Positions 55,995 through 64,000 of a stretch of 64,000 bases of DNA are shown here, one piece after another (the stretch's first letter is position 1; each line of letters starts with the position of its first letter). The DNA is from Erythrobacter sp. Its GTDB lineage: Bacteria; Pseudomonadota; Alphaproteobacteria; Sphingomonadales; Sphingomonadaceae. The notes beneath the pieces were generated by a model that had not been told where the DNA came from, searched no databases, and worked only from the letters and a program-made list of their open reading frames with translations. The position numbers were made by a program, and so were the translations under genes. The stretch spans positions 23,780 to 87,779 of the forward strand of contig JASBTD010000036.1 in assembly GCA_030148605.1 (NCBI GenBank), given 5' to 3'.

Positions 55995-56987
55995 ATGGAT
56001 ATGGCGGTAGGCGATCAAACTCACGCTCGCAATGATGCGCGCGCGCTCGCAATCGAAGCGCGCGGGCTGGTGAAGCGGTTCGACGGCACTCTGGCGGTTG
56101 GCGGCGTGGATATCAGCGTGCCGGAAGGCGCGATCTACGGCATTCTTGGCCCGAACGGTGCGGGCAAGACCACAACTTTGCGCATGCTCTTGGGCATTAT
56201 CGATCCCGATGAAGGTGTGCGGCGCGTGTTCGGGCATGACCGGCCGCACGATATCGCGCGCGAAATCGGATACTTGCCCGAAGAGCGCGGGCTTTACCCA
56301 TCGATGAAAGCGATCGAAGCCATCGCCTTCATGGGCGCCTTGCGCGGTCTGTCACTTGAAGAAGGCCGCGTTCGCGGGCGCGAGCTGCTGGAACGGCATG
56401 ATCTGGGCCATGCGGCGGAGAAGCAGATCCGCCAGTTGTCCAAAGGCATGGCGCAGACCGTGCAACTGCTCGGCACGCTGGTGCATCAGCCGCGCCTGGT
56501 TGTGCTTGATGAGCCCTTCAGCGGGCTCGATGCAATCAACCAGGGCAAGCTGGAGCGGATGATCCGCGCGCTGGCCGATGACGGCGTAACAGTGATCTTC
56601 TCAACCCATGTGATTCATCATGCCGAGCGGCTGTGCGAAGGCGTGGCGATCATTGCGGGCGGCAAGGTTCCCTATGCGGGCAGCGTTGAAGCCGCGCGCG
56701 ACCGGATTCCGGCGCAGGTGCGGCTGGAAACGCGCGCGCGGAGCGGCGCGTGGATGGAAGCGCTGCCCAAGGATACCCGCCACGAAGGCGATTTCTTCAT
56801 GTTCCCGCTGCCTGACAGCGGGATCGAGCCCTTGCTGCGCCAGCTGATCGAAGGCGAAGCGGGCATCCTGTCACTCTCGATCGAGCGGGCAGGGCTGCAC
56901 GATGCCTTTGTCCATATCGCAGGCGAAGCCGCCGCTCGCGCGCTCGAAGAAGAATCAGCGGCTGATCTGGCAGGAGAGCGGCGATGA
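55995..56987 (+). CDS. ABC transporter ATP-binding protein (NatA-like)
   Basis: A 330-residue ATPase of an ABC-2 exporter. Walker A GPNGAGKTT is at residues 52-60, the signature LSKGMAQ (atypical for LSGGQ) follows, Walker B is LVVLDEPFSGLD and the H-loop is STHVIHHAE. The C-terminal 90 residues form a DUF4162-like extension typical of NatA-type ATPases. Cargo is unknown; Na+ or drug efflux are the usual guesses. Its stop overlaps the permease ATG (ATGA), forming a two-gene operon. Confidence 0.93.
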   Translation: MDMAVGDQTHARNDARALAIEARGLVKRFDGTLAVGGVDISVPEGAIYGILGPNGAGKTTTLRMLLGIIDPDEGVRRVFGHDRPHDIAREIGYLPEERGLYPSMKAIEAIAFMGALRGLSLEEGRVRGRELLERHDLGHAAEKQIRQLSKGMAQTVQLLGTLVHQPRLVVLDEPFSGLDAINQGKLERMIRALADDGVTVIFSTHVIHHAERLCEGVAIIAGGKVPYAGSVEAARDRIPAQVRLETRARSGAWMEALPKDTRHEGDFFMFPLPDSGIEPLLRQLIEGEAGILSLSIERAGLHDAFVHIAGEAAARALEEESAADLAGERR

Positions 56988-58249
56988 GCGAAACCATGCA
57001 CGCCAAGGCTCGCCTCTCGCGCTTGCAAGCCGCCTGGGTTGTTGCCCGGCGCGATTTCGTGGCAGTCCTGTTCAGCCGCGCATTCTTTTTCTTCCTGCTT
57101 GGCCCGCTGTTCCCGGTGATCGTGGGCGGGCTGGCCGGCGGCATCGGTGGGCAGGTCCAGCGCGAAGCGATGAGCTTTGAAGTGGCTGTAGCCATGAGCG
57201 AGGCTGACAATGCCGCCATGCTTGCCGCGCAGGAACGATTGCGGCCGCAACTGGGCCGGTCACTCCCTCTGCTGGTCGAGCTTGATCGGGCTGCGATGGG
57301 TGATGGCTTCGATCCGCAGCAATTCCTGGCTGAGAAGCGCGGTAATTTTGCAGCTATCGTTACCGGCAATCTGAGCGAACCGATTGTAACCGGCACGCCC
57401 GGCCAGGTCGGGCGCTGGCAAGGCGGGGTTGCCTTGCTGGCCGCCAAGGCTGCCGAGGCAAACCCTTCGGCCTTGCCGCAAGTGACCGCGCAGCTGGTTT
57501 CCACCAGCACGGCAGCGGTGCGGACAGACCGCATCCGCACCGCACAAGCTGCCCAGATGATGCTGTTCCTCTTGACCATGCTGCTCGCGGGCATGGTGCT
57601 GTCAAACCTGGTGGAAGAGAAAGCCAACAAGATCATCGAGATCCTGGCTGCGGCGATCCCGATGGATGCGGTGTTCCTGGGCAAACTGTTCGCCATGCTG
57701 GCGGTCTCGCTGGTGGGGATCAGCGTGTGGGGCGCAATCGGATATGGCCTGTGGGCGATCGGCGGCGAAGCGATCACCGGTGTGACCGGGTTTGACCCGG
57801 CCAACTTGCCAACGCCAGCCGTGGGCTGGCCGATGTTCGCCTTACTGGGCTTGCTCTATTTCGCCATGGCTTACCTCCTCTTGGGCGCATTGTTCCTGAC
57901 TATCGGCGCGATGGCGGCGACTGTGCGCGAAGTGCAGACGCTATCCATGCCGGTCACCATGATGCAGCTGATGGTGTTCTTCCTCGCCGCTTACACCATC
58001 ACACAGCCCGGTTCGGGAATCGAGCTGTTCGCGATTGCTTTCCCCTTGAGCTCGCCCTTTGCGATGTTGGCACGCGCGGCTTTGCAGGAAACCATGTGGG
58101 TGCACGCGGCCGCGCTGGCATGGCAGGGGCTGATGGTGATGCTGATCGTCAAAGGCGGATCAACGCTGTTCCGCAAGCGCGTGATGAAGTCTGGCGGGGC
58201 AGGCCGTGACAAGCCCAAGCGCAGGCTATTCGGCCTTGCGAAGGGCTAA
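56984..58249 (+). CDS. ABC-2 type transporter permease (NatB-like)
   Basis: A 421-residue permease. One transmembrane segment is near residues 25-50 (FFFFLLGPLFPVIVGGLAGG), followed by a large extracytoplasmic domain (about 55-190). Five or six helices follow, including MMLFLLTMLLAGMVLSNLVEEKANKIIEILAAAIP, a hallmark of the NatB/ABC-2 group. The tail is basic (KRVMKSGGAGRDKPKRR). Partner of the ATPase encoded immediately upstream. No periplasmic adaptor is encoded here. Confidence 0.92.
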   Translation: MSETMHAKARLSRLQAAWVVARRDFVAVLFSRAFFFFLLGPLFPVIVGGLAGGIGGQVQREAMSFEVAVAMSEADNAAMLAAQERLRPQLGRSLPLLVELDRAAMGDGFDPQQFLAEKRGNFAAIVTGNLSEPIVTGTPGQVGRWQGGVALLAAKAAEANPSALPQVTAQLVSTSTAAVRTDRIRTAQAAQMMLFLLTMLLAGMVLSNLVEEKANKIIEILAAAIPMDAVFLGKLFAMLAVSLVGISVWGAIGYGLWAIGGEAITGVTGFDPANLPTPAVGWPMFALLGLLYFAMAYLLLGALFLTIGAMAATVREVQTLSMPVTMMQLMVFFLAAYTITQPGSGIELFAIAFPLSSPFAMLARAALQETMWVHAAALAWQGLMVMLIVKGGSTLFRKRVMKSGGAGRDKPKRRLFGLAKG

Positions 58250-58286
58250 GCCAAACGCAAATTAGGTCCCAAATCGCAACTTACTA

Positions 58287-58317
58287 TTGACATTGCTGTT
58301 AATAGAGGCAGGATAAA
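58287..58317 (+). promoter_or_regulatory. Candidate promoter of the CYP153 gene
   Basis: TTGACA at 58287-58292 matches the -35 consensus. A GATAAA at 58312-58317 (19-bp spacing) is a plausible -10. About 47 bp before the ATG. Confidence 0.45.
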
Positions 58318-58328
58318 GGGCAGAGAAC

Positions 58329-58347
58329 CGCGACCGGTAGAGTCGCG
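58329..58347 (+). promoter_or_regulatory. 5' UTR hairpin of the CYP153 gene
   Basis: CGCGAC, 7-nt loop, GTCGCG; a perfect 6-bp stem ending 6 nt before the GGAGAG ribosome binding site. Could affect translation or mRNA stability. Confidence 0.3.
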
Positions 58348-58363
58348 CGCAACGGAGAGAATA

Positions 58364-59704
58364 ATGGCCTCGATCGCCCCGGAACGCCCCAAAGTACGCC
58401 GTTCACCCACAGCCTATGAAGCGCTCAAGCAGCACCTCTCGGAACATCCCGAGGACAAGCTTGACCATCCGCACAAATGGGACGTGAGCCGATCCGACAT
58501 CTATTTCGAGAATAAGTGGCAGCCCATTTTCAAGGAAATGCGCGAGGCTGGCCCGCTCCATTACATTCCGGAAAGCCCGTTTGGCCCCTATTGGGCGGTG
58601 GTTGGCCATAAGGCGATCCAGCATATCGAAGCCTTGCCGGAAACTTTCTCTTCAAGCTGGGAACATGGCGGGATCACCATCCTCGAGCGACTGACCGATG
58701 AACAGCTGAAGGAGCGCGGAATCGAAGAGCGCCGCGAGCTGCCGATGTTCATCGCGATGGACCGGCCGCAGCACACCGGCCAGCGCCGCACTGTCGCGCC
58801 CAAATTCACGCCTAGCGGCATGGCGGAGATGGAAAGCGAAATTCGCCAGCGTACTGGCGAATTGCTTGACACTTTGCCGCGCGGCGAAGTGTTCGACTGG
58901 GTCGACAGGGTCTCGATCGAATTGACCACCGGCATGCTGGCGATCCTGTTCGGCTTCCCTTGGGAAGACCGCCGCTTGCTCACTTTCTGGTCTGACTGGT
59001 CTGGCGATACAGAGCTTGCCACGGTGCGCGACCTGGATGAAATCCGCTGGGAAATCCTCAATGAAATGGGGGCCTATTTCCAGTCGCTGTGGATCGAACG
59101 CACGCATGACAAGGAGCCGGGTGACGATCTCATTTCGATGATGATCCATTCGGATGAGATGAACCAGATGAGCCCGCAGGAATTCATGGGCAATCTGGTG
59201 CTGCTGATCGTGGGCGGCAATGACACTACCCGCAATTCGATGAGCGGTATCATTTACCAGCTCGACAAGAACCCCGATCAGCGCAAGCTGTTCGAGCAGA
59301 AGCCCGAGCTGATCCCCAATGCGGTGCAGGAAATCCTGCGCATGCAGACCCCGCTGGCACATATGCGCCGCACCTGCACTGAAGACACTGAAGTTTTCGG
59401 CCAGCAGATCAAGAAGGGCGACAAGGTCGTGCTGTGGTACATTTCTGCCAACCGCGACGAGGAAGTGTTCGAAAACCCGGACAAGCTCGATATCGAGCGT
59501 GAAAATGCCCGCCGCCACATCGCCTTTGGCTATGGTATCCACCGCTGCGTGGGCGCGCGCCTGGCTGAACTGCAATTGCGCGTATTGCTGGAAGAATTGC
59601 ACAAGCGCCGCATGCGCGTGCACGTCGCAGGCGATATCGAGCGGGTGCGCGCGAACTTCGTCCATGGCTTCCGCAAGCTCGAAGTCGAGATCACGGAATT
59701 CTAG
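58364..59704 (+). CDS. Cytochrome P450, CYP153-like alkane/fatty acid terminal hydroxylase
   Basis: A 446-residue P450. Heme ligand Cys395 in GIHRCVGARLAELQL and the I-helix GGNDTTRNSM (about 284-293) with LVLLIVGG before it and QTPLAHMRRT after. These strings are signatures of CYP153, which omega-hydroxylates medium-chain alkanes and fatty acids using ferredoxin and ferredoxin reductase. The ATG at 58364 has GGAGAG 6 nt upstream. A candidate reductase is encoded at 53676, but no ferredoxin gene is nearby. Transcribed on its own, ahead of msrB. Confidence 0.92.
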   Translation: MASIAPERPKVRRSPTAYEALKQHLSEHPEDKLDHPHKWDVSRSDIYFENKWQPIFKEMREAGPLHYIPESPFGPYWAVVGHKAIQHIEALPETFSSSWEHGGITILERLTDEQLKERGIEERRELPMFIAMDRPQHTGQRRTVAPKFTPSGMAEMESEIRQRTGELLDTLPRGEVFDWVDRVSIELTTGMLAILFGFPWEDRRLLTFWSDWSGDTELATVRDLDEIRWEILNEMGAYFQSLWIERTHDKEPGDDLISMMIHSDEMNQMSPQEFMGNLVLLIVGGNDTTRNSMSGIIYQLDKNPDQRKLFEQKPELIPNAVQEILRMQTPLAHMRRTCTEDTEVFGQQIKKGDKVVLWYISANRDEEVFENPDKLDIERENARRHIAFGYGIHRCVGARLAELQLRVLLEELHKRRMRVHVAGDIERVRANFVHGFRKLEVEITEF

Positions 59705-59760
59705 AGCCCGCGTGAAACCTTTGGCCGTGCCGGTTCGTATATAGAGGTGAGAACTTCACC

Positions 59761-60276
59761 ATGACGGACCAGAACACCATTCCGAGCCAAACCGCTGACA
59801 GGCGCCAGATCCTGACTGCGCTTGCCGCAGGCGCTGCCATGCCTGTGCTCGCGTCATGCGGGGCATCGCCAGCACAGGCGAAGGATTTCCCGATCGAGCT
59901 AACCGAAGCGCAATGGCGAAAGAAGCTGACCAAGGACCAGTTCTGGATTCTGCGCGAAGCGGGCACAGAGCGGCGGTTCAGCTCGCCGCTCAATGACGAA
60001 AAGCGCAAAGGCACCTATCACTGCGCCGGTTGCGACAACGCGATCTATTCCTCGCGAACGAAGTATGACAGCAAGACCGGATGGCCTGCCTTCTGGGCAG
60101 CGATCGAGAAAGGCGCGGTTGGCACATCGGTTGACTTCAAGATCGGCTATCCGCGCACGGAAGTGCACTGTGCCGATTGCGGCGGGCATCTGGGCCATAT
60201 CTTCAGCGACGGGCCCGAGCCGACCGGGCAGCGCCATTGCATCAACGGCCTGGCGATGGAGTTCAAACCCGCTTAA
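59761..60276 (+). CDS. msrB: Peptide-methionine (R)-S-oxide reductase, predicted Tat lipoprotein
   Basis: A 171-residue MsrB. Zinc ligands Cys88/Cys91 and Cys137/Cys140, catalytic Cys160 in QRHCINGLAMEF, and WPAFWAAIEKGAV are present. Unusually, the N-terminus has a twin-arginine motif (DRRQILT, Arg14-Arg15) followed by a hydrophobic stretch and a lipobox-like LASC with Cys33, so the enzyme is probably anchored in the envelope. It repairs oxidised periplasmic methionine and would need an electron donor there. Eight bp from the convergent glycosyltransferase-like gene. Confidence 0.94.
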   Translation: MTDQNTIPSQTADRRQILTALAAGAAMPVLASCGASPAQAKDFPIELTEAQWRKKLTKDQFWILREAGTERRFSSPLNDEKRKGTYHCAGCDNAIYSSRTKYDSKTGWPAFWAAIEKGAVGTSVDFKIGYPRTEVHCADCGGHLGHIFSDGPEPTGQRHCINGLAMEFKPA

Positions 60277-60284
60277 AGGCCCGC

Positions 60285-62063
60285 TCAGTCGCGGATCACC
60301 CGCCAGACCTTGAGCGATTCCGGCGCGCCGATATCCACCGGCTCTAGCCAATCGGGATGATTGCCTTTGCTGAGCTGGCTCATAAGGCCGTCCGGCCCAC
60401 CACCGGCCTTGAACATGCGTGGTTCCGCCAGATCCATGCAGGCCACCAGATAGTCGGCCTCATACCGCTCGATCGTTAGGCGAGCCCGCTCGGGCGGATC
60501 TGTATAAGCATCGATCACGTCACGCATAGCTTGCTCGGCCCGGTGGTGCGCAGAGGCGACCACGCCGTGGTGAGTGTGAAGCAAAAGTGCCGACCCGATA
60601 TCGAGCGGCGCGAATAGCGTTGCTGGTTCAAACCGGTTGAGCAGTTTGGCACTCTCTCTCAGCTCGCACTCGGAAAGCTTGACCGTAACCGGCTGAGCCT
60701 TCGACTTGTCGACAGTAATTTGTTTATAGATGATGATCGGCGCTGCCGGCAGGAAAACCATGTACATGCCGAGAGCCAGCAAAAGCTTTGACCATAGGCT
60801 TTCATACGCGCGCCAACGCTTGAACAAGCGCGAAATAAGCCAACCCATTGGGATAGCGCTCAGCGCCCCGGCAAACGCCATCGAACGAAAGGTCATCACG
60901 CCGCTCAAGAAGGCGACGAGCAAGATGAAGGCGTATTCAAACCACCAGTTTCGAGCCCAGTCTCTCGAACGAGCTGCCAGCATCAGCGACAGACCGATTG
61001 CCAGTAATGACTGGACTATCGCGGGAAAGGATTCGGAAAAAGGCCTGAACCAAACCGGTCGACCTTCCGTAACATTCAAATACCAATAGTCGCGAACCAA
61101 CGGATCCAGGTTCGAAAAGGGCGGCGCGAGGCATTGCGGTGCCGACCATCCGATGAAGCCCAGACCGATTGCACCTGTTGCGCCCAGGCCCAGGAGTATC
61201 GGCAGTCTGGGCAGGGTAGGTGGCACCGCCAGAAAGCCGGCACCCAGCGCGACAATCAGGAAAAAGCCGAGATGCGGCGGCGAGATCGCATCGCAATGCG
61301 CGGCAAGGTCTGGCAGCCCTCTTGTCGCAGCAAACAGCAGGACAAGGCCTAGCGCGAGTGCTTGCAGATAGCTGACCAGCCACCAACGCTGCTTTGTGTC
61401 CTGAAGCCAGCGCCACAACAGGATTGCTGCAAATCCAGCCGAAAGGAATATCGTTTCAAGCGAGATCATCAATCCCGCCGCCATTACGAAGCCGGCCATC
61501 GCACCGCCTTGCGCTGCTTTGCGCCAGCTGATCGCCCACAAAGCAACCGCAACGCACAAGATTTGCCAGCCGTGGTGATCAATCCGCATCGGCTGGAATT
61601 GTATGGCGACGAACGGAAGCAGGACCAGCGCCGCGCAGGCGTAGATCGCGTGCTGGCGGTCAAACAGGCGCCAAGCCAACCGGCCAATAACCAGCATGGT
61701 CAGCAGCAGCACAATCAGCGGCATAATGACCATAGTGACCCGCTCTGCCAAAGCCATTTCCATGAAAAGCGAGAAGAACAGGATCAATCCGGCGATCGGC
61801 AGGTCAACCAGTCGCGACCAATGCATCAGCGTGCCGTCTGGAGGTGTCATGCGATACTGGTGCAGGTCGTACCAGCCTTGCCCGGCGATCAGATCGCGCA
61901 CCTGTACCAGCCGTAACGCATCATCCGGATCAGGGTATTGGTTTTCGAGAATGCGCGCCGATGCGACGGCGATGAGAATCAGGCTCACGAAAAGCCAGGT
62001 TGTCAAAATCGCCAGCGTCGGCCGCTCTCCAGTGCGCAAGCGCCGGTCTTCGCCAAACATCAT
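60285..62063 (-). CDS. GT-C-fold multi-pass membrane glycosyltransferase-like protein
   Basis: A 592-residue polytopic protein with about 11-13 transmembrane helices. The first loop carries YPDPDDALRLVQVRDLIAGQGWYD, in which Asp45 and Asp47/Asp48 form the acidic pair seen in the first extracytoplasmic loop of GT-C enzymes (STT3/PMT-like). FRPFSESFP and a C-terminal soluble domain of about 130 residues follow. It probably transfers a sugar from a lipid-linked donor to an envelope acceptor. Its ATG overlaps the stop of the GtrA gene (62060), so they form one unit. Specific substrate unknown. Confidence 0.8.
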   Translation of the reverse strand: MMFGEDRRLRTGERPTLAILTTWLFVSLILIAVASARILENQYPDPDDALRLVQVRDLIAGQGWYDLHQYRMTPPDGTLMHWSRLVDLPIAGLILFFSLFMEMALAERVTMVIMPLIVLLLTMLVIGRLAWRLFDRQHAIYACAALVLLPFVAIQFQPMRIDHHGWQILCVAVALWAISWRKAAQGGAMAGFVMAAGLMISLETIFLSAGFAAILLWRWLQDTKQRWWLVSYLQALALGLVLLFAATRGLPDLAAHCDAISPPHLGFFLIVALGAGFLAVPPTLPRLPILLGLGATGAIGLGFIGWSAPQCLAPPFSNLDPLVRDYWYLNVTEGRPVWFRPFSESFPAIVQSLLAIGLSLMLAARSRDWARNWWFEYAFILLVAFLSGVMTFRSMAFAGALSAIPMGWLISRLFKRWRAYESLWSKLLLALGMYMVFLPAAPIIIYKQITVDKSKAQPVTVKLSECELRESAKLLNRFEPATLFAPLDIGSALLLHTHHGVVASAHHRAEQAMRDVIDAYTDPPERARLTIERYEADYLVACMDLAEPRMFKAGGGPDGLMSQLSKGNHPDWLEPVDIGAPESLKVWRVIRD

Positions 62064-62479
62064 TCGCGCTCGCGCTGGAAAACCACTTTGCTTCGCAGCA
62101 GATAGGTCACGATGAAACTTGCCAGGATCGCAAAGAGCTTGCCGACGCGCGGATCAATGCCGCTCAAATCACCGATGCCAACGATTGCAGTGGTCAAAGC
62201 GAGGCCGGCTAACGCCGAAGCCACGAACAGCGCCTTCTGTCTGGTTCGTGCACGGCCTTTTCCCGCAACACGATCGTGGAAGACCTTGCGGCTGGACAGC
62301 AGCCAATGCGCGACGATCCCCAGGCTGTATCCGATGGCCGAGGCAGGCGCGGCCAGCACACCCGCTGCCAACAGCGCCAGGAACGCGCCGACATCCACCG
62401 CCAGCGCCCCGACGCTGGCGAAGCCATAGCGGATCACGCGGAGATCGCGCAGCCTGGCAATGAATGAAATCACAGACAC
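62060..62479 (-). CDS. GtrA family flippase-like membrane protein
   Basis: A 139-residue protein with four hydrophobic segments and the family features YGFASVGALAVDVGAFLALLAAGV, SYxxGxxxHWLLSSRKVF and GKLFAILASFIVTYLLRSKVVF. GtrA proteins are thought to flip bactoprenol-linked glucose or similar sugars. Overlaps the GT-C gene downstream by 4 bases. The second, related GtrA gene lies 74 bp upstream. Confidence 0.9.
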   Translation of the reverse strand: MSVISFIARLRDLRVIRYGFASVGALAVDVGAFLALLAAGVLAAPASAIGYSLGIVAHWLLSSRKVFHDRVAGKGRARTRQKALFVASALAGLALTTAIVGIGDLSGIDPRVGKLFAILASFIVTYLLRSKVVFQRERE

Positions 62480-62553
62480 CCCCCTGAGGCCTGTATCCTA
62501 GCTCAAGCGCAACATGTTGCAAAACAAGGTTAACAAATTGCGAAAATGAGGGA

Positions 62554-62964
62554 TCATGGCCGCTCGCGAAACACCAAGGTCAATCGCACCAGCCATACAG
62601 TAACGAAGCTCAACCCCATGGCGACAAGCTTGGCCAAGCGCGGGTCAAACCCTGCCGCATCGGCACCGGTCACAATCGCAGCAGTCAGGCCAAGGCCAAG
62701 CAATGCGGAAAGGACGAAACCCGCCTGCTGCCCGCCGCGCTTGAGCCCGGGCTCAGCCAGCCGGTCAGCAAACACCGCGCGGCTGGAAATGAGCCAATGG
62801 AGCAAGGTGCCGAGCGCATAGCCTGCAACCGCAGCCAGGCCTGAGTATACACCCGCTGCATAGAGTAGGAGGAAAGTGCCAAGGTCGACAACCGTCGCGC
62901 TCGCGCTCGCAAGCACATAGCGCGCAAAGCGCCAGCGGATGAAGCGGGCGACGTGTTGCTTCAA
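62554..62964 (-). CDS. Second GtrA family membrane protein
   Basis: A 136-residue GtrA homologue with the same four-helix plan (FARYVLASASATVVDLGTFLLLYAAGV, GTLLHWLISSRAVF, RLAKLVAMGLSFVTVWLVRLTLVF). It resembles its neighbour at 62060 and probably arose by tandem duplication. It begins 16 bp after the stop of the FAD-dependent oxidoreductase gene at the window edge, so all four minus-strand genes likely form an operon. Confidence 0.9.
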   Translation of the reverse strand: MKQHVARFIRWRFARYVLASASATVVDLGTFLLLYAAGVYSGLAAVAGYALGTLLHWLISSRAVFADRLAEPGLKRGGQQAGFVLSALLGLGLTAAIVTGADAAGFDPRLAKLVAMGLSFVTVWLVRLTLVFRERP

Positions 62965-62980
62965 CGCCGCCTTCCTTCAG

Positions 62981-64000
62981 TCATGCCGATTTCTTGATCC
63001 GTTCCGGAACGTCACGCACGGATGCCAGCGCTGCGGCCTGGTCTTCGTTCACTTCGCGGGCCGGGATCTGCTTTTCCGCCCCCTCATCACCGGCTTCGTG
63101 ATATTCAGCGTCTTCATTGACGCACCAGGTGTCATACAGCCGCTCGCCGGCGAGGATATTCTCCACCGTCAGCATCGCGGTCATCATCGCGTGGTCCTGA
63201 TTATTGTAGCGATGCATACCGTTGCGGCCGACCAGGTGCAGTGTCGGGTGCTTGTCTTCCAGTTCAGCGCGCATCGCATCAACATTGGCTTCATATTCGT
63301 CATCATAGACCGGATAGGCCTTTTCCTGACGGACAACCGCACCGCTGACCACGCGCTCGGGATTGCAAAGCCCGAGGATCTCCATTTCGCGAGTAGCTTG
63401 CGCGATCAGGTCTTCGTCTGAAGACGACCACAGCCCGTCGCCTTCGAAGCAGAAGTATTCCAGGCCCACACAGGCCATATCCTCGTCGGGCACCATCTCG
63501 GGCGACCAGCTGCGGAAGTTCTGCACGCGGCCGACCTGCACGCGGTCATCATGGATGTAGATCCAATTGTCGGGAAACAGATCTTCGGATTTTACCATCA
63601 GCGCGACGGTGAGGAAGTCGCGATATTTGAGCTGCTTTGCCTGAAGCGTCGAATCCGGCAGCGGGTGCAGGCGTGCGGCGAGCTCGCGCATCGGAGCCGA
63701 ACTGATCGCATGCTTGGCACGGATCTGGACTTCGCCACCAGGTCCCTCTGCTGTCATCGACCAACCGCCGTTCGCGTCACTCGCAAGTTGCTTGAGCGCA
63801 TGGCCCATCAAGACCTGCCCCTTACCAGTCGCGATGATCTTGTCGCGCGCGGCATCCCACATCATGCCGGGGCCAAGCCGCGGATAGCGGAATGTCTCAA
63901 GCAGGGTTTTCACTTCCTGCCCGTCATTGGGTTTCTTGTTGAGGCCGAGCGAGCGCTTGAGCCCGTCAGTCACGGCATTCCACAGCGAAAGGCCCTTGAT
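62981..64000 (-). CDS. FAD-dependent oxidoreductase, UDP-galactopyranose mutase-like (partial, 5' end outside)
   Basis: The C-terminal 339 residues of a larger protein; the frame stays open to the window end, reading ...IKGLSLWNAVTDGLKRSLGL. Features include FRYPRLGPGMMWDAARDKI, ISSAPMRELAARLHPLP and the FAD-binding C-terminal LHLVGRNGMHRYNNQDHAMMTAMLTVENIL. This matches the UDP-galactopyranose mutase / protoporphyrinogen oxidase-like NAD(P)/FAD group found in polysaccharide clusters. A long acidic tail follows. The GTG at 63973 is not the true start. First visible gene of the glycosylation-like operon. Confidence 0.85.
   Translation of the reverse strand: MKGLSLWNAVTDGLKRSLGLNKKPNDGQEVKTLLETFRYPRLGPGMMWDAARDKIIATGKGQVLMGHALKQLASDANGGWSMTAEGPGGEVQIRAKHAISSAPMRELAARLHPLPDSTLQAKQLKYRDFLTVALMVKSEDLFPDNWIYIHDDRVQVGRVQNFRSWSPEMVPDEDMACVGLEYFCFEGDGLWSSSDEDLIAQATREMEILGLCNPERVVSGAVVRQEKAYPVYDDEYEANVDAMRAELEDKHPTLHLVGRNGMHRYNNQDHAMMTAMLTVENILAGERLYDTWCVNEDAEYHEAGDEGAEKQIPAREVNEDQAAALASVRDVPERIKKSA

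Noticed and set aside
1..64000. CRISPR arrays, tRNA/rRNA genes, insertion sequences or prophage genes
   Set aside because: I looked through all intergenic gaps by eye and found no regularly spaced direct repeats, cloverleaf-like segments or transposase or integrase motifs. A covariance-model scan would be more sensitive for tRNA and small RNA.

Overview
The window is about 64 kb of GC-rich, densely packed DNA. It reads as the chromosome of an alphaproteobacterium of the order Sphingomonadales, most likely close to Erythrobacteraceae. This is an inference from gene content: a 1564-residue NAD-glutamate dehydrogenase, the DUF3576-leuS-lptE-holA gene order, a CYP153-type P450, an intracellular polyhydroxyalkanoate depolymerase, twin GtrA proteins, and a REP-like palindrome typical of these genomes. 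I see no rRNA, tRNA, CRISPR array, insertion sequence, integrase or prophage gene. Coding density and codon style look uniform, so this appears to be core chromosome with accessory metabolic genes.

Layout: 0-3.7 kb holds PHA depolymerase facing a carboxymuconolactone decarboxylase-like gene, a thiolase and a MaoC hydratase. 3.9-4.8 kb is an unknown acidic membrane protein. 4.97-11.1 kb is gltBD (glutamate synthase). 11.2-13.0 kb is an OprB-like porin with an operator-like palindrome, followed by a small P-loop NTPase. 13.1-15.7 kb is a minus-strand run of serine hydrolase, DksA/TraR-like protein and a crotonase. 16.0-23.3 kb is ung, then rnd-lptC-lptA facing DUF3576-leuS-lptE-holA. 23.7-28.0 kb holds an unknown exported protein, phaB, a fatty acid desaturase, a ribbon-helix-helix protein and murA. 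28.1-31.8 kb is galU facing an acyl-CoA ligase-P450 pair. 32.0-36.8 kb is the minus-strand series glnE-bcp-DUF455 plus an M23 peptidase. 36.9-39.6 kb is an M28 peptidase and an agmatine deiminase-like enzyme. 39.8-42.8 kb is thrS-tauE behind a threonine-rich leader peptide. 43.0-43.9 kb is a three-gene membrane protein/XRE regulator cassette. 44.0-48.7 kb has PhoD, an alpha/beta hydrolase, a TPR protein and a luciferase-like monooxygenase. 48.9-55.9 kb has NAD-GDH, a ferredoxin reductase-like flavoprotein and queG. 56.0-60.3 kb has an ABC-2 exporter, CYP153 and a lipoprotein MsrB. 60.3-64.0 kb is a minus-strand envelope glycosylation-like cluster cut by the window end.

Functional themes: nitrogen assimilation (gltBD, glnE, NAD-GDH), storage polymer and acyl-CoA metabolism (phaZ, thiolase, MaoC, phaB, crotonase, acyl-CoA ligase, desaturase, CYP153), and envelope biogenesis (lptC/lptA/lptE, murA, galU, M23 peptidase, GtrA cluster).

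The most interesting signal is upstream of thrS on the minus strand. A 23-codon ORF carries eight consecutive threonine codons and is followed by a strong 9-bp hairpin and a mutually exclusive alternative pairing. This is the expected architecture of ribosome-mediated attenuation of threonyl-tRNA synthetase by threonine supply. It shares its upstream region with the divergent three-gene XRE cassette, and that region is full of palindromes and repeated GGAAAG hexamers.
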